Source: CBIHON01 sp966211965
GTDB taxonomy: Bacteria > Pseudomonadota > Gammaproteobacteria > Burkholderiales > Burkholderiaceae_D
Direction of reading: 5' to 3'
DNA length: 64,000 nucleotides
Assembly: GCA_966211965.1 (NCBI GenBank)
Contig: CBIHON010000005.1
Span: forward strand, 62,001 to 126,000
The translations under genes were made by a program, and so were the position numbers. Below the pieces are notes generated by a model that made no database searches, was not told the origin of the DNA, and saw only the letters and a program-made list of their open reading frames with translations. This document shows positions 1-8,711 of the stretch, piece by piece. How positions within the stretch are numbered: the stretch's first letter is position 1; each line of letters starts with the position of its first letter.

Positions 1-1848
1 GCATCCCAGGCTGCCATTTCGCTCGAAAATGCGCAGCTATATACCGATCTGCGGGAACGCGAAGCGCGCATCCGGCACCTGGTCGAGTCCAACATCATCG
101 GCATCTTCTTCTGGGATTTGAGCGGCAACATCACCGAAGCCAACGATGCCTTTCTGCGCATGATCGGTTACTCGCGGCAAGACTTGCTGGCCGACGCAGT
201 GAACTGGGAGCGCATGACGCCGCCGGAATACAAGGCGCTCGATGAGCGAAAAGCGGCGGAAGTGCGCACCACCAAGACGTGCAGCCCCTATGAGAAAGAA
301 TTTGTATGCAAAGACGGCAGCCGCATCCCGGTGCTGATCGGCGCCGTTCTCTTCGAAGGCTCGAAAGAACATGGCGTGGCCTTCGTGCTCGACTTGACCG
401 AGCGCCGGCAAGCCGAAGCCGAACGCGCCGCCCGCAAGAGCGCCGAAGCAGCCAATGCCGCCAAGAGCACGTTCCTGGCCAACATGAGCCATGAACTGCG
501 CTCCCCCTTGAATACCCTGCTCGGCTTCGCCCGCCTCATGCAACGCCAGCCGACCTTGCCGGATGAAACCAGGGAAGACCTGGCCATCATCCTGCGCAGC
601 GGCGAACACTTGCGTACGCTCATCAACCAGGTGCTCGACCTGGCCAAGATCGAGGCCGGGCGCGCGGCATTGAACGAAACCGATTTCGACCTCCATGCCT
701 TGCTCGACGAGCTGGAAGACATGTTCGCCCTCAAGGCGCAGGACCAGGGCCTGGCGCTGCGCTTCGAGCAAGACAATGTTCCGCATTTCGTGCGCGGCGA
801 TCCGCTCAAGCTGCGCCAGGTGCTCATCAACCTCATTGGCAATGCGCTGAAATTCACCGGGCAAGGCAGCGTGACGGTGCGCATTGTCCGCTTCGATGCG
901 CCGGCCCGCATGCGCTTTGCCGTGACGGATACCGGCTTTGGGATGAGTGCCGAGGAATTGCAGAATCTGTTCAATCCCTTCGTGCAAACCAGGACAGGAC
1001 AACTGGCGCAGGAAGGGACCGGGTTGGGTTTAACCATCAGCCGCAATTTCGTGCGCTTGATGGGTGGCGAACTCCATATCGACAGCCAAGTCGGACAAGG
1101 CACCACGGTCAGCTTCGACCTGCCGCTGCAGGCGGTGTCGGTGGAGGTTGCGGCAGGGGCGATGGCGCTGCCACCCGATCAGGTGATGCACCGGGTGGTG
1201 GCGCTGGCGCCCGGCCAGCCGCGCTATCGCATTCTGACCGCCGACGACCGCCAGGAAGCCCGCCAGTTGCTGTTGCGCTTGCTCACCCCGCTCGGCTTCG
1301 AGGTGCGCGAAGCCGCCAATGGCCAGGAGGCAGTGGAGATCTGGGAAGCTTGGCAGCCGCACCTGATCTGGATGGATATGCGCATGCCGGTGCTGGACGG
1401 GCGCGCCGCCACGCGCCGCATCAAGGCCCGCGCCAACGGGCCAGCCACTGTGATTATCGCGTTGACGGCCAGCAGCTTCGAAGAAGCGCGTGCCGAGATT
1501 CTGGCGGCGGGATGCGACGATTTCCTGCGCAAGCCGTTCCAGGAAGCCGACTTGTTTGGATTGATGCAAAAACATCTGGGGGTGCGCTTTGTCTACCAGG
1601 AAGACCTTGCCGCCGCAGCCTGTTCTACGGTGCCGGTGGATATCGCTGCGCTGGCGGCGCTGCCCGCGGCGCTGCGCGGTACGCTGGAGCAGGCGCTGAT
1701 CCGGCTCGATACGGCAGCGGTGACGGCAGCGCTTGGCGCAGTGCCGGATGCGCCGCTGGCCAATGCGCTGGCAATGCTGGCCGATGAATTTCAATACAAC
1801 CAGATGCTACAGCTGATCCGGGATGCCGATGCGAAGGAGCAGACATGA
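1..1848 (+). CDS. Hybrid sensor histidine kinase, 3' part only (5' end outside window)
   Basis: The frame is open from base 1, so 615 C-terminal residues are visible. In order: end of a GAF domain (about 1-20), PAS (about 28-140), HisKA with the phosphoacceptor His in NMSHELRSP (visible residue 164), HATPase_c with N box, DTGFGM and GTGLGL boxes (about 265-380), a receiver domain with phospho-Asp in IWMDMRMP (459) and KPF lysine (about 408-525), and a C-terminal tail of about 70 residues (VPVD...MLADEFQY...KEQT) shared with the other hybrid kinases here. It closely resembles the C-terminal third of the next gene, so the missing N-terminus may also carry a Ser/Thr kinase and ATPase module; that part is inference. 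A 362-bp stretch of its receiver is identical to the kinase gene ending at 14001. No promoter is visible for the next gene 157 bp downstream. Confidence 0.93.
   Translation, partial: ASQAAISLENAQLYTDLREREARIRHLVESNIIGIFFWDLSGNITEANDAFLRMIGYSRQDLLADAVNWERMTPPEYKALDERKAAEVRTTKTCSPYEKEFVCKDGSRIPVLIGAVLFEGSKEHGVAFVLDLTERRQAEAERAARKSAEAANAAKSTFLANMSHELRSPLNTLLGFARLMQRQPTLPDETREDLAIILRSGEHLRTLINQVLDLAKIEAGRAALNETDFDLHALLDELEDMFALKAQDQGLALRFEQDNVPHFVRGDPLKLRQVLINLIGNALKFTGQGSVTVRIVRFDAPARMRFAVTDTGFGMSAEELQNLFNPFVQTRTGQLAQEGTGLGLTISRNFVRLMGGELHIDSQVGQGTTVSFDLPLQAVSVEVAAGAMALPPDQVMHRVVALAPGQPRYRILTADDRQEARQLLLRLLTPLGFEVREAANGQEAVEIWEAWQPHLIWMDMRMPVLDGRAATRRIKARANGPATVIIALTASSFEEARAEILAAGCDDFLRKPFQEADLFGLMQKHLGVRFVYQEDLAAAACSTVPVDIAALAALPAALRGTLEQALIRLDTAAVTAALGAVPDAPLANALAMLADEFQYNQMLQLIRDADAKEQT
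1238..1599 (+). repeat. Gene-conversion tract shared with 13391-13752
   Basis: I compared these 362 bases with 13391-13752 line by line and found no difference. The bases on each side differ (a/g at 1237/13390 and g/a at 1600/13753). The tract covers most of the receiver domain. Flanking parts of the two genes are clearly diverged, which points to recent gene conversion or a recombined duplication. Confidence 0.8.
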
Positions 1849-2005
1849 GACCAGGTGAATTAGACAACGTGACGTCGCCCCCCTTTTTCTTTTATTCCGG
1901 AAAAGCGCTTGCTTGCTATTGCAGCGGGGACTCATGCCGGGCAGGCGATTGGCCCCCCCCTGGTGATGTCTTTAGCCTATTTTCTTTGGCCGGCAGACAG
2001 CAGCC

Positions 2006-5000
2006 GTGAATATTGGTAACTATCAACTCATCGAGCGGATTGGCACGACTGCTGGCGGTGAACTGTATAGAGCCCGTCATTTGCATGACGGCACAGCCGT
2101 CCTTCTGAAATTCCTCGATCGCGATGGTGCCGGTGTGGCCGATGACATGCGTCTCAGAAACGAATATGCGTTGCTGCAATTGCTGCATGTGTCCGAGATT
2201 CTCAGACCGATTGTCCTGCACGAGGAGGGAGGACATTTGGCCCTGCTCCTGGAGCACTTCGCCGGCGAGGGACTGGACACCGTGCTGGCGCGCCAGCAGC
2301 GCTTCGCTCTGCCGGTGGCGCTCGCCATTGCCATCCAGCTGGCCCGCGCCTTGGCGGCGCTTCATGCCGCCGGCATCGTGCATCACGATCTGCGTCCTGC
2401 CAACCTCCTGCTGGCGCGCGACGGCGTCCAGGTCAAACTGGCGGACCTGAGCCAGGCTACCTCGCGCGAGGGGGCAACTTCTGCCCGTCCTGCTGTAGCC
2501 GACTGGGCCTATGTTTCGCCGGAGCAGACCGGCAGGATGAACCGCCACGCCGATTACCGGACGGATTTCTATGCGCTGGGAATCGTGCTGCATCGCCTGT
2601 TGACCGGACAACTGCCGTTCCAGGCGGACGATGCGCTGGAATGGGTGCATTGCCATCTCGCCCGCATGCCTGTCCCGCCACATCAGCTGGTACCGGACAT
2701 TCCCCAGGTCGTGTCGGACCTCGTGCTGAAACTGCTGGCCAAGGCGCCGGAAGAACGCTACCAGAGCGCCGGCGGTCTCTTGGCCGACCTGGAGCATTGC
2801 CTGGCGCAATGGCAGGCGACTGAAGAGATTGCGCCGTTCGCACTCGGCATGCGAGATGTTTCCGACCGCTTGCGGATTCCGCACAAGCTCTACGGACGCG
2901 AGCAGGAGAGGGCGGCGCTGCTGGCCGCGTTCGAGCACATGGCCGCCAGCGGCAAATCGGCGCTGGCCACCGCCTCCGGCTATTCGGGCATCGGCAAGTC
3001 GGCGCTGGTGGGCGAATTGCGGCAACCGATTGCGGAAAGGCACGGCTACTTTATCTCCGGCAAATTCGACCAGTACCAGCGTGACGTTCCCTACGCCACC
3101 CTCACCCAGGCGTTCCGGGAACTGGTGCAACAGTTGCTGTCCGAAAGCGAGGCAAGCATTGCCGCCTGGCGTCAGCGCATTCAGGAAGCAGTCGGCGTCA
3201 ACGGCCAGCTGATCATCGACGTACTGCCCCAGATCGAACTCATCATCGGCAAGCAAGAGCCGGTGCCGACGCTAGAGCCCACCATGGCGAAAAACCGTTT
3301 TCGCATGGTGTTCCGGGAATTCATCGCCGTATTTGCAGGCAAGGAACGTCCGCTCGTACTGTTCGTCGACGACTTGCAGTGGATCGATACCGCCAGCCTG
3401 GAACTTATCGAGCACGTGCTCGCGCATCCGAACACCGGCAGCCTGCTGCTGATCGGCGCCTATCGCGACAACGAAGTCGGCCCGGAGCATCCCTTAAGAG
3501 CCAGCATAGAGGCAATCCGGCAAAGCGGGGTGCCGGTGACTGCGATCGAACTCGCGCCGCTGCCCTTGGCGGCGTTGAATCAGCTGGTCGCCGATACGCT
3601 GCATGCGCAAGCGGCACGGTGCGAATCGCTTACGCGTCTGATGTTCGAGAGAACCGGCGGCAATCCGTTCTTCTTCACCCAGTTCCTCGGCGCATTGCCG
3701 GACGAGGGTTTGCTGCAGCGTCATGCGCAACGTGGCGGCTGGCAGTGGAATCTCGACCGGATCGCCACCAAGGACTTTGTCGACAATGTCGTTGACTTAA
3801 TGGTCGGCAGATTGCGTCTGCTTCCGTCCGACACACAAACCATCCTGCAGCTCGCATCGTGTCTGGGCAACCGGTTCGACCTGCGCCGTCTTGCTATCGT
3901 CTCCGGCAAACAGGAGCACGGCGAGGCCGCCCGGCAACTCGCGGCAGCAGTTCACGAAGGCTTTATCGCTTGTACCGGCGGCGTCTGCAAATTTTTGCAT
4001 GACCGCATCCAGCAAGCAGCCTATATGCTGATACCACAGGAGCATCGCAGCGAAATCCATCTGGGTATTGCCCGCCTGCTCGTGGCCCATCTGACAGAGG
4101 ATGAACTGGCCGAATCGCTGTTCGAGGTCGTGAATCAGTTCAACCGGGGTGCAGCGCTCCTGGCCGATCCTGACGAAAAAGCGCAATCGGCTCAGATCAA
4201 CTTACGCGCTGCCCGGAAAGCCAGGGCGGCAGCAGCGTATGCGTCGGCGCTCGCCTATCTTGCAGCCGGTGCGGCGTTGTTGGAGAAGGATTGCTGGGAG
4301 CAGCAATACGAGCTTGCCTTCGCGATCGGATTTCTACGGGCCGAGTGCGAATTCCTCAATGGCGAAGTGGCGGCGGCGGAGAAGCAGCTGGATACGCTCT
4401 GGAGGCAAGCGCTCAATGTCGTCGATCGCGCCGCCGTCACTTGTCTGCGCGTGGATGTATGCACGGCTCTTGATCGGAGCGATCGCGCCATCGCAGCCGG
4501 TCTCGACTACTTTCGGCATCTGGGCATCGAATGGTCGCCACATCCGACAGAACAGGACACGCGACGCGAATACGAGCAGGTCCGGCATCAACTCGGCAAG
4601 CGCACAATCGGGGAACTGATTGACCTGCCGGCGATGACCGATCCGGCATCCCTCGCGACGATGGATGTTTTGACCAAGCTCATGGCGCCTGCCAGATATA
4701 CGGATGCAAACCTGTATGCGCTCGTTGCCTGCCGAGGAGTAACTCTCAGCCTCGAACATGGCAATTGTGACGGTTCGTGTCTGCCTTATGGATGTTTTGC
4801 CATCGTTGCCGGCACACGCTTCGGCGACTATCAGGCGGGATTTGCGTTCGGCCAGTTGAGCTACGAACTGGTCGAGCAGCGCGGGTTGAAGCGCTTCCAG
4901 GCCATGGTCTATCTGGCCCTTGCAATTGCCGTGATCCCATGGACGCAGCATATCAAGACTGCCGCCGATTTGCTGCACCGCGGTTTCGAGGTCGCAAATA

Positions 5001-8000
5001 AGACCGGCGACCTCAATCAAGCATCGTACTTTCTCTGCTGCCTGATCACCAATATGCTCGCGACGGGCAATGCACTCGGGGAGGTCCAGCATGATGTCGA
5101 GAAGAGCCTCGCATTTGTGCAGAAGAGGCAATTCGGATTCGCCATTGACATCATCGCCACGCAGCTCGGGCTTATCCGGACATTGCGCGGGCTCACGTCG
5201 ACATTCGGTTCCTTGGACGACGAGCAATTCGACGAGCGCCGCATGGAGTGCCATTTTTCCAGCAACCCGAATCTGGCGTTTCCCGAATGCTGGTATTGGG
5301 TCCGCAAACTGCAGGCGCGTTTTCTTGCCGGCGACTATGATGCGGCTATCGCGGCCGCATCGAGAGCAAAACGGCTGCTGTGGACATCGCTGTCGCTGTT
5401 CGAAACGGCTGAGTATCACTTTTACGGCGCGCTATCCCGTGCCGCAGCCTGTGACGGCGCTTCGCCCGAGCAGCGACAAGAGCATGCCGCAGCCTTGGCC
5501 GCTCACCATCGGCAACTCCTAATGTGGACGGAGAATTGCCCGAGCAATTTTGAGAACCGCGCCGCGCTGACAGGCGCCGAAGCCGCCCGAATCGATGGGC
5601 GAGATCTGGACGCAATAAATCTCTACGAACAGGCCATCCGTTCGGCACGCCTAAACGGATTCGTGCAGAACGAGGCGTTGGCAAGTGAGTTGGCTGGCCG
5701 CTTTCATTTCGATCATGGCTGGGAAGCAAGCGGCATTTGCCACCTGCGCAATGCGCGCACCGGTTATCTGCGCTGGGAGGCGCATGGCAAGGTCAAGCAA
5801 CTCGACGAGCGCTATCCGCAATTGCGCGCGCTGCCGGACCACAACACCGCCGATGCCGGCGTAGCGCAACTGGATGCACTATCGATCGCCAAAGCCTCGC
5901 AAGCCATTTCCGGCCGCATCGTGCTGGAGGAGCTGATCGACACACTCATGCGCATCGTGCTTGAAAATGCCGGCGCACAGGCGGGTTATCTGTTGCTGGC
6001 CCAGCATGACGATAAGTTGGCGCTCGTGGCCGATGCGCATGTCGAGCAGCCGGGGCGAGGCATACGATTGCACGACAGGACAACCTCGCCGCAAGGGCGG
6101 CTGCCTACGGCTATTCTCAACTATGTTTGCCGCAGCAGGGAACAGGTGCTGTTGATGAATGCGGCCGAACCGCACCCGTTTTCGGCAGATCCGTATTTTT
6201 CGCAACAGCACCCCAAGTCTGTGCTGTGCCTGCCCATTCTTCACCAATCCGCCCTGGTCGGCCTGCTCTACCTGGAAAACAATCTGACCACCCATGCCTT
6301 TACGCCGGACCGGGTTCAGGTGCTGGAATTGTTGGCTGGCCAAGCCGCGATCTCGCTGGAAAATGCGCGGCTCTATACCGATGTGCGGGAAAGCCATGCC
6401 CGCATCCAGCGTCTGGTCGATTCCAACATCATCGGAATGTTTTTCTGGGATCTGCAAGGCGCCATTACCGAGGCCAATGAGGCGTTGCTGCACATGACCG
6501 GGTATTCGCGCGACGATTTGAAATCCGGCGCACTGCGATGGACGGACCTCACGCCGCCGGAATACCGCGAGACCGATGCACCCGCCATCGAAGAGCTCAA
6601 GCGAACCGGCAGTGTTTCCCCCTACGAAAAGGAATTCATCCGCAAGGATGGCAACCGCATTCCGATTCTCATCGGCGTCACCTTCTTTGAAAAATCCCAG
6701 GAAACCGGCGTCGCGTTCGTGCTCGATCTCTCTGAACGCAAGCGGGCCGAAGCCGAGCGGGAAGCGCGGCATGTTGCCGAGGCGGCCAACCAGGCCAAGA
6801 GCACTTTCCTGGCCAACATGAGCCATGAACTGCGTTCGCCGTTGAACACGCTGCTCGGCTTTGCCCGTCTCATGGAACGCCAGCTGGCGTTGCCGCCCGA
6901 AACCCGGGAAGACCTGGCCATCATCTTGCGCAGCGGCGAACACTTGCGCACACTCATCAACCAGGTACTCGACCTGGCCAAGATCGAAGCCGGCCGAACG
7001 GTACTCAACGACACCGATTTCGACCTCCATGCGCTGCTCGACGAATTGGAAGACATGTTCGCTTTCAAAGCGGACGAGCAGGGTTTGACGCTCTATGTCG
7101 AGCAAGACGACATTCCGCATTTTGTGCACGGCGATCCGCTCAAGCTGCGGCAAGTGCTGATCAACCTGCTCAGCAACGCGCTGAAATTCACCCGGCAAGG
7201 CAGCGTGACGGTGGGCATTACCCGCCGCACCGTACCGGCCGGCCTGCGCTTTACGGTAGCCGACACGGGCCCGGGGATGAGTGCGGAGGAATTGCAGGAT
7301 CTGTTCAATCCCTTCGTGCAAACCAGGACGGGGCAACTGGCGCAGGAAGGGACCGGTCTGGGACTGACGATCAGCCGCAATTTCGTGCGCCTGATGGGTG
7401 GCGAACTCCACATTGCCAGCCAGCTCGGGCGGGGCACCACGGTCAGCTTCGACCTGCCCCTGCAAACAGTGGAGGCGGTGGCGATGACACCGACGACCGA
7501 GCGGACAGAGCAGCAAGTCATAGCGCTGGCGCCGGGCCAGCCGCGCTATCGCCTCCTGATCGCCGACGACGGCCAGGATGCCCGCCAGTTGCTGGTGCGC
7601 TTGCTGGCCCCGCTGGGTTTCGAGGTGCGCGAAGCCGCCAACGGTCTGGAAGCGGTGGAGATCTGGGAAACCTGGCAGCCGCATCTGATCTGGATGGACA
7701 TGCGCATGCCGGTGCTGGACGGGCGCGCCGCCACGCGCCGCATCAAGGCTTGTGCCAACGGGCCAGCTACCGTGATTATCGCGTTGACGGCCAGCAGCTT
7801 CGAGGAGCAGCGCGCCGACATCCTGGCCGCGGGATGCGACGATTTCCTGCGCAAGCCGTTCCAGGAAGGCGACTTGTTTGGGTTGATGCAAAAGCATCTG
7901 GGTGTGCGCTTTGTCTACCAGGAAGACATTGCCATCCATTCTTCGGTGCCGGTGGATGCCGCCGCGCTGGCGACGTTGCCTGCAGCGTTGCGCCATACGC

Positions 8001-8149
8001 TGGAACAGGCGCTGATCCGGCTCGATACCGTAGCGGTGGCGCATGCGATTGCAGAAGTGAAAAATGCCTCGCTGGCGCAGGCGCTGGCCATGCTGGCCAA
8101 TGAATTTCAATATAAACGGATGCTGGAATTGATCCAGGACGTCGATTAG
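2006..8149 (+). CDS. Giant multidomain Ser/Thr kinase - ATPase - GAF/PAS hybrid histidine kinase
   Basis: A 2047-residue cytoplasmic sensor of the type described in cyanobacteria and proteobacteria, fusing a eukaryotic-like kinase to a two-component kinase. Domains: protein kinase (about 5-270; lysine in AVLLKF, catalytic loop HHDLRPAN, ADLS in place of DFG), AAA_16-type ATPase (Walker A GYSGIGKSAL near 325-334, Walker B LVLFVDDLQW near 451), a long helical TPR-like region (about 620-1280), GAF (about 1290-1460), PAS (about 1467-1585), HisKA (His1607), HATPase_c, receiver (Asp1898) and the shared C-terminal tail. No membrane segment is seen. The start is GTG with a weak ribosome site. The stop codon TAG is formed by the TA target and the first base of an inserted palindromic element. 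The codons that end its paralogs (KEQT-stop) survive just beyond the element, so the protein has lost its last few residues. The ligand is unknown. Confidence 0.93.
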   Translation: MNIGNYQLIERIGTTAGGELYRARHLHDGTAVLLKFLDRDGAGVADDMRLRNEYALLQLLHVSEILRPIVLHEEGGHLALLLEHFAGEGLDTVLARQQRFALPVALAIAIQLARALAALHAAGIVHHDLRPANLLLARDGVQVKLADLSQATSREGATSARPAVADWAYVSPEQTGRMNRHADYRTDFYALGIVLHRLLTGQLPFQADDALEWVHCHLARMPVPPHQLVPDIPQVVSDLVLKLLAKAPEERYQSAGGLLADLEHCLAQWQATEEIAPFALGMRDVSDRLRIPHKLYGREQERAALLAAFEHMAASGKSALATASGYSGIGKSALVGELRQPIAERHGYFISGKFDQYQRDVPYATLTQAFRELVQQLLSESEASIAAWRQRIQEAVGVNGQLIIDVLPQIELIIGKQEPVPTLEPTMAKNRFRMVFREFIAVFAGKERPLVLFVDDLQWIDTASLELIEHVLAHPNTGSLLLIGAYRDNEVGPEHPLRASIEAIRQSGVPVTAIELAPLPLAALNQLVADTLHAQAARCESLTRLMFERTGGNPFFFTQFLGALPDEGLLQRHAQRGGWQWNLDRIATKDFVDNVVDLMVGRLRLLPSDTQTILQLASCLGNRFDLRRLAIVSGKQEHGEAARQLAAAVHEGFIACTGGVCKFLHDRIQQAAYMLIPQEHRSEIHLGIARLLVAHLTEDELAESLFEVVNQFNRGAALLADPDEKAQSAQINLRAARKARAAAAYASALAYLAAGAALLEKDCWEQQYELAFAIGFLRAECEFLNGEVAAAEKQLDTLWRQALNVVDRAAVTCLRVDVCTALDRSDRAIAAGLDYFRHLGIEWSPHPTEQDTRREYEQVRHQLGKRTIGELIDLPAMTDPASLATMDVLTKLMAPARYTDANLYALVACRGVTLSLEHGNCDGSCLPYGCFAIVAGTRFGDYQAGFAFGQLSYELVEQRGLKRFQAMVYLALAIAVIPWTQHIKTAADLLHRGFEVANKTGDLNQASYFLCCLITNMLATGNALGEVQHDVEKSLAFVQKRQFGFAIDIIATQLGLIRTLRGLTSTFGSLDDEQFDERRMECHFSSNPNLAFPECWYWVRKLQARFLAGDYDAAIAAASRAKRLLWTSLSLFETAEYHFYGALSRAAACDGASPEQRQEHAAALAAHHRQLLMWTENCPSNFENRAALTGAEAARIDGRDLDAINLYEQAIRSARLNGFVQNEALASELAGRFHFDHGWEASGICHLRNARTGYLRWEAHGKVKQLDERYPQLRALPDHNTADAGVAQLDALSIAKASQAISGRIVLEELIDTLMRIVLENAGAQAGYLLLAQHDDKLALVADAHVEQPGRGIRLHDRTTSPQGRLPTAILNYVCRSREQVLLMNAAEPHPFSADPYFSQQHPKSVLCLPILHQSALVGLLYLENNLTTHAFTPDRVQVLELLAGQAAISLENARLYTDVRESHARIQRLVDSNIIGMFFWDLQGAITEANEALLHMTGYSRDDLKSGALRWTDLTPPEYRETDAPAIEELKRTGSVSPYEKEFIRKDGNRIPILIGVTFFEKSQETGVAFVLDLSERKRAEAEREARHVAEAANQAKSTFLANMSHELRSPLNTLLGFARLMERQLALPPETREDLAIILRSGEHLRTLINQVLDLAKIEAGRTVLNDTDFDLHALLDELEDMFAFKADEQGLTLYVEQDDIPHFVHGDPLKLRQVLINLLSNALKFTRQGSVTVGITRRTVPAGLRFTVADTGPGMSAEELQDLFNPFVQTRTGQLAQEGTGLGLTISRNFVRLMGGELHIASQLGRGTTVSFDLPLQTVEAVAMTPTTERTEQQVIALAPGQPRYRLLIADDGQDARQLLVRLLAPLGFEVREAANGLEAVEIWETWQPHLIWMDMRMPVLDGRAATRRIKACANGPATVIIALTASSFEEQRADILAAGCDDFLRKPFQEGDLFGLMQKHLGVRFVYQEDIAIHSSVPVDAAALATLPAALRHTLEQALIRLDTVAVAHAIAEVKNASLAQALAMLANEFQYKRMLELIQDVD

Positions 8150-8198
8150 AGCATTTTTAGCCTGACCTTGACTCCGCACGGTCAGGCTAAAAATGCTC
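8149..8198. mobile_element. Palindromic TA-flanked element, family A, internally deleted copy (50 bp)
   Basis: The element has terminal inverted repeats GAGCATTTTTAGCCTGACC and its complement, and is flanked by TA at 8147-8148 and 8199-8200. It matches the two ends of the 117-bp copies at 25915 and 36448. The interior is missing between two direct GCCTGACC motifs that are present in the long copies, as expected from recombination between them. It could fold into a strong hairpin and may act as a terminator. Confidence 0.85.
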
Positions 8199-8283
8199 TA
8201 GAAGGAGCAGACATGAATAATCCATGCGGCTCTCAGTGTTGCCCTGTTATGCGCGGCTGAGGATCACCTGAAGGAATGTCAAT

Positions 8284-8415
8284 GATCGCGAGGGCGCCGG
8301 TGCCGTCGATGGCGTACGCCTCAGAGACGAATACGCGTTGCTGCAAATCCTGCATGTTTCCGAGATCGTGCATCACGATATCCGTCCCGCCAACATCCTG
8401 ATTGCGCGCGAGGCA
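8284..8415 (+). pseudogene. Decayed remnant of a paralogous Ser/Thr kinase N-terminus
   Basis: Reads DREGAGAVDGVRLRDEYALLQILHVSEIVHHDIRPANILIARE in pieces. This matches two separate parts of the 2047-residue kinase (around residues 40-65 and the catalytic loop HHDLRPANLLLARD), joined with the intervening 60 or so residues deleted. It is the relic of a third tandem copy. Beyond it, 8416-8711 has no gene I can support, apart from a possible transposase scrap. Confidence 0.7.
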
Positions 8416-8545
8416 CATCCACCCCGCAGGTCTGATGTAAAGCAAGCCGAGAGTTTATGGTTTGCGTCGAGTGGAAACTAATAGCATTCAAGCTGATTCC
8501 AAAACAAAGCTATAGATTGGGAACAACGTTGAGCCACGCATGCGC

Positions 8546-8610
8546 ATGCAACAGGCATCGGTGGTGCACGCCGACGAAACCGGGCACAAGCCACGTGGCG
8601 TTCGGCACGG
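8546..8610 (+). pseudogene. Possible transposase scrap (IS66-like motif)
   Basis: The short stretch QQASVVHADETGHKPRG resembles the DET region of IS66-type transposases. Nothing recognisable precedes or follows it and no terminal repeats are seen. The call is weak. Confidence 0.25.
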
Positions 8611-8711
8611 GATTATTAACGGTGAGTATGCATTTTCACGAAATGATTACAACGACCGTTTCAGGCTTCGCAAGCTAGCCGATGTTCTCTACCAGCCAAG
8701 GGAGAGGCCAT

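Noticed and set aside
5879..8179. 766-codon open frame on the minus strand opposite the giant kinase
   Set aside because: It mirrors the GC-rich third codon positions of the sense gene, has no recognisable domain, and the sense strand carries complete kinase and receiver domains. The same applies to the long antisense frames at 12418-13965 and 57451-59730.
8457..8711. ORFs upstream of the TonB receptor
   Set aside because: They have no recognisable domain and overlap decayed sequence, including a weak IS66-like motif. The receptor's own ATG at 8712 has the ribosome site.
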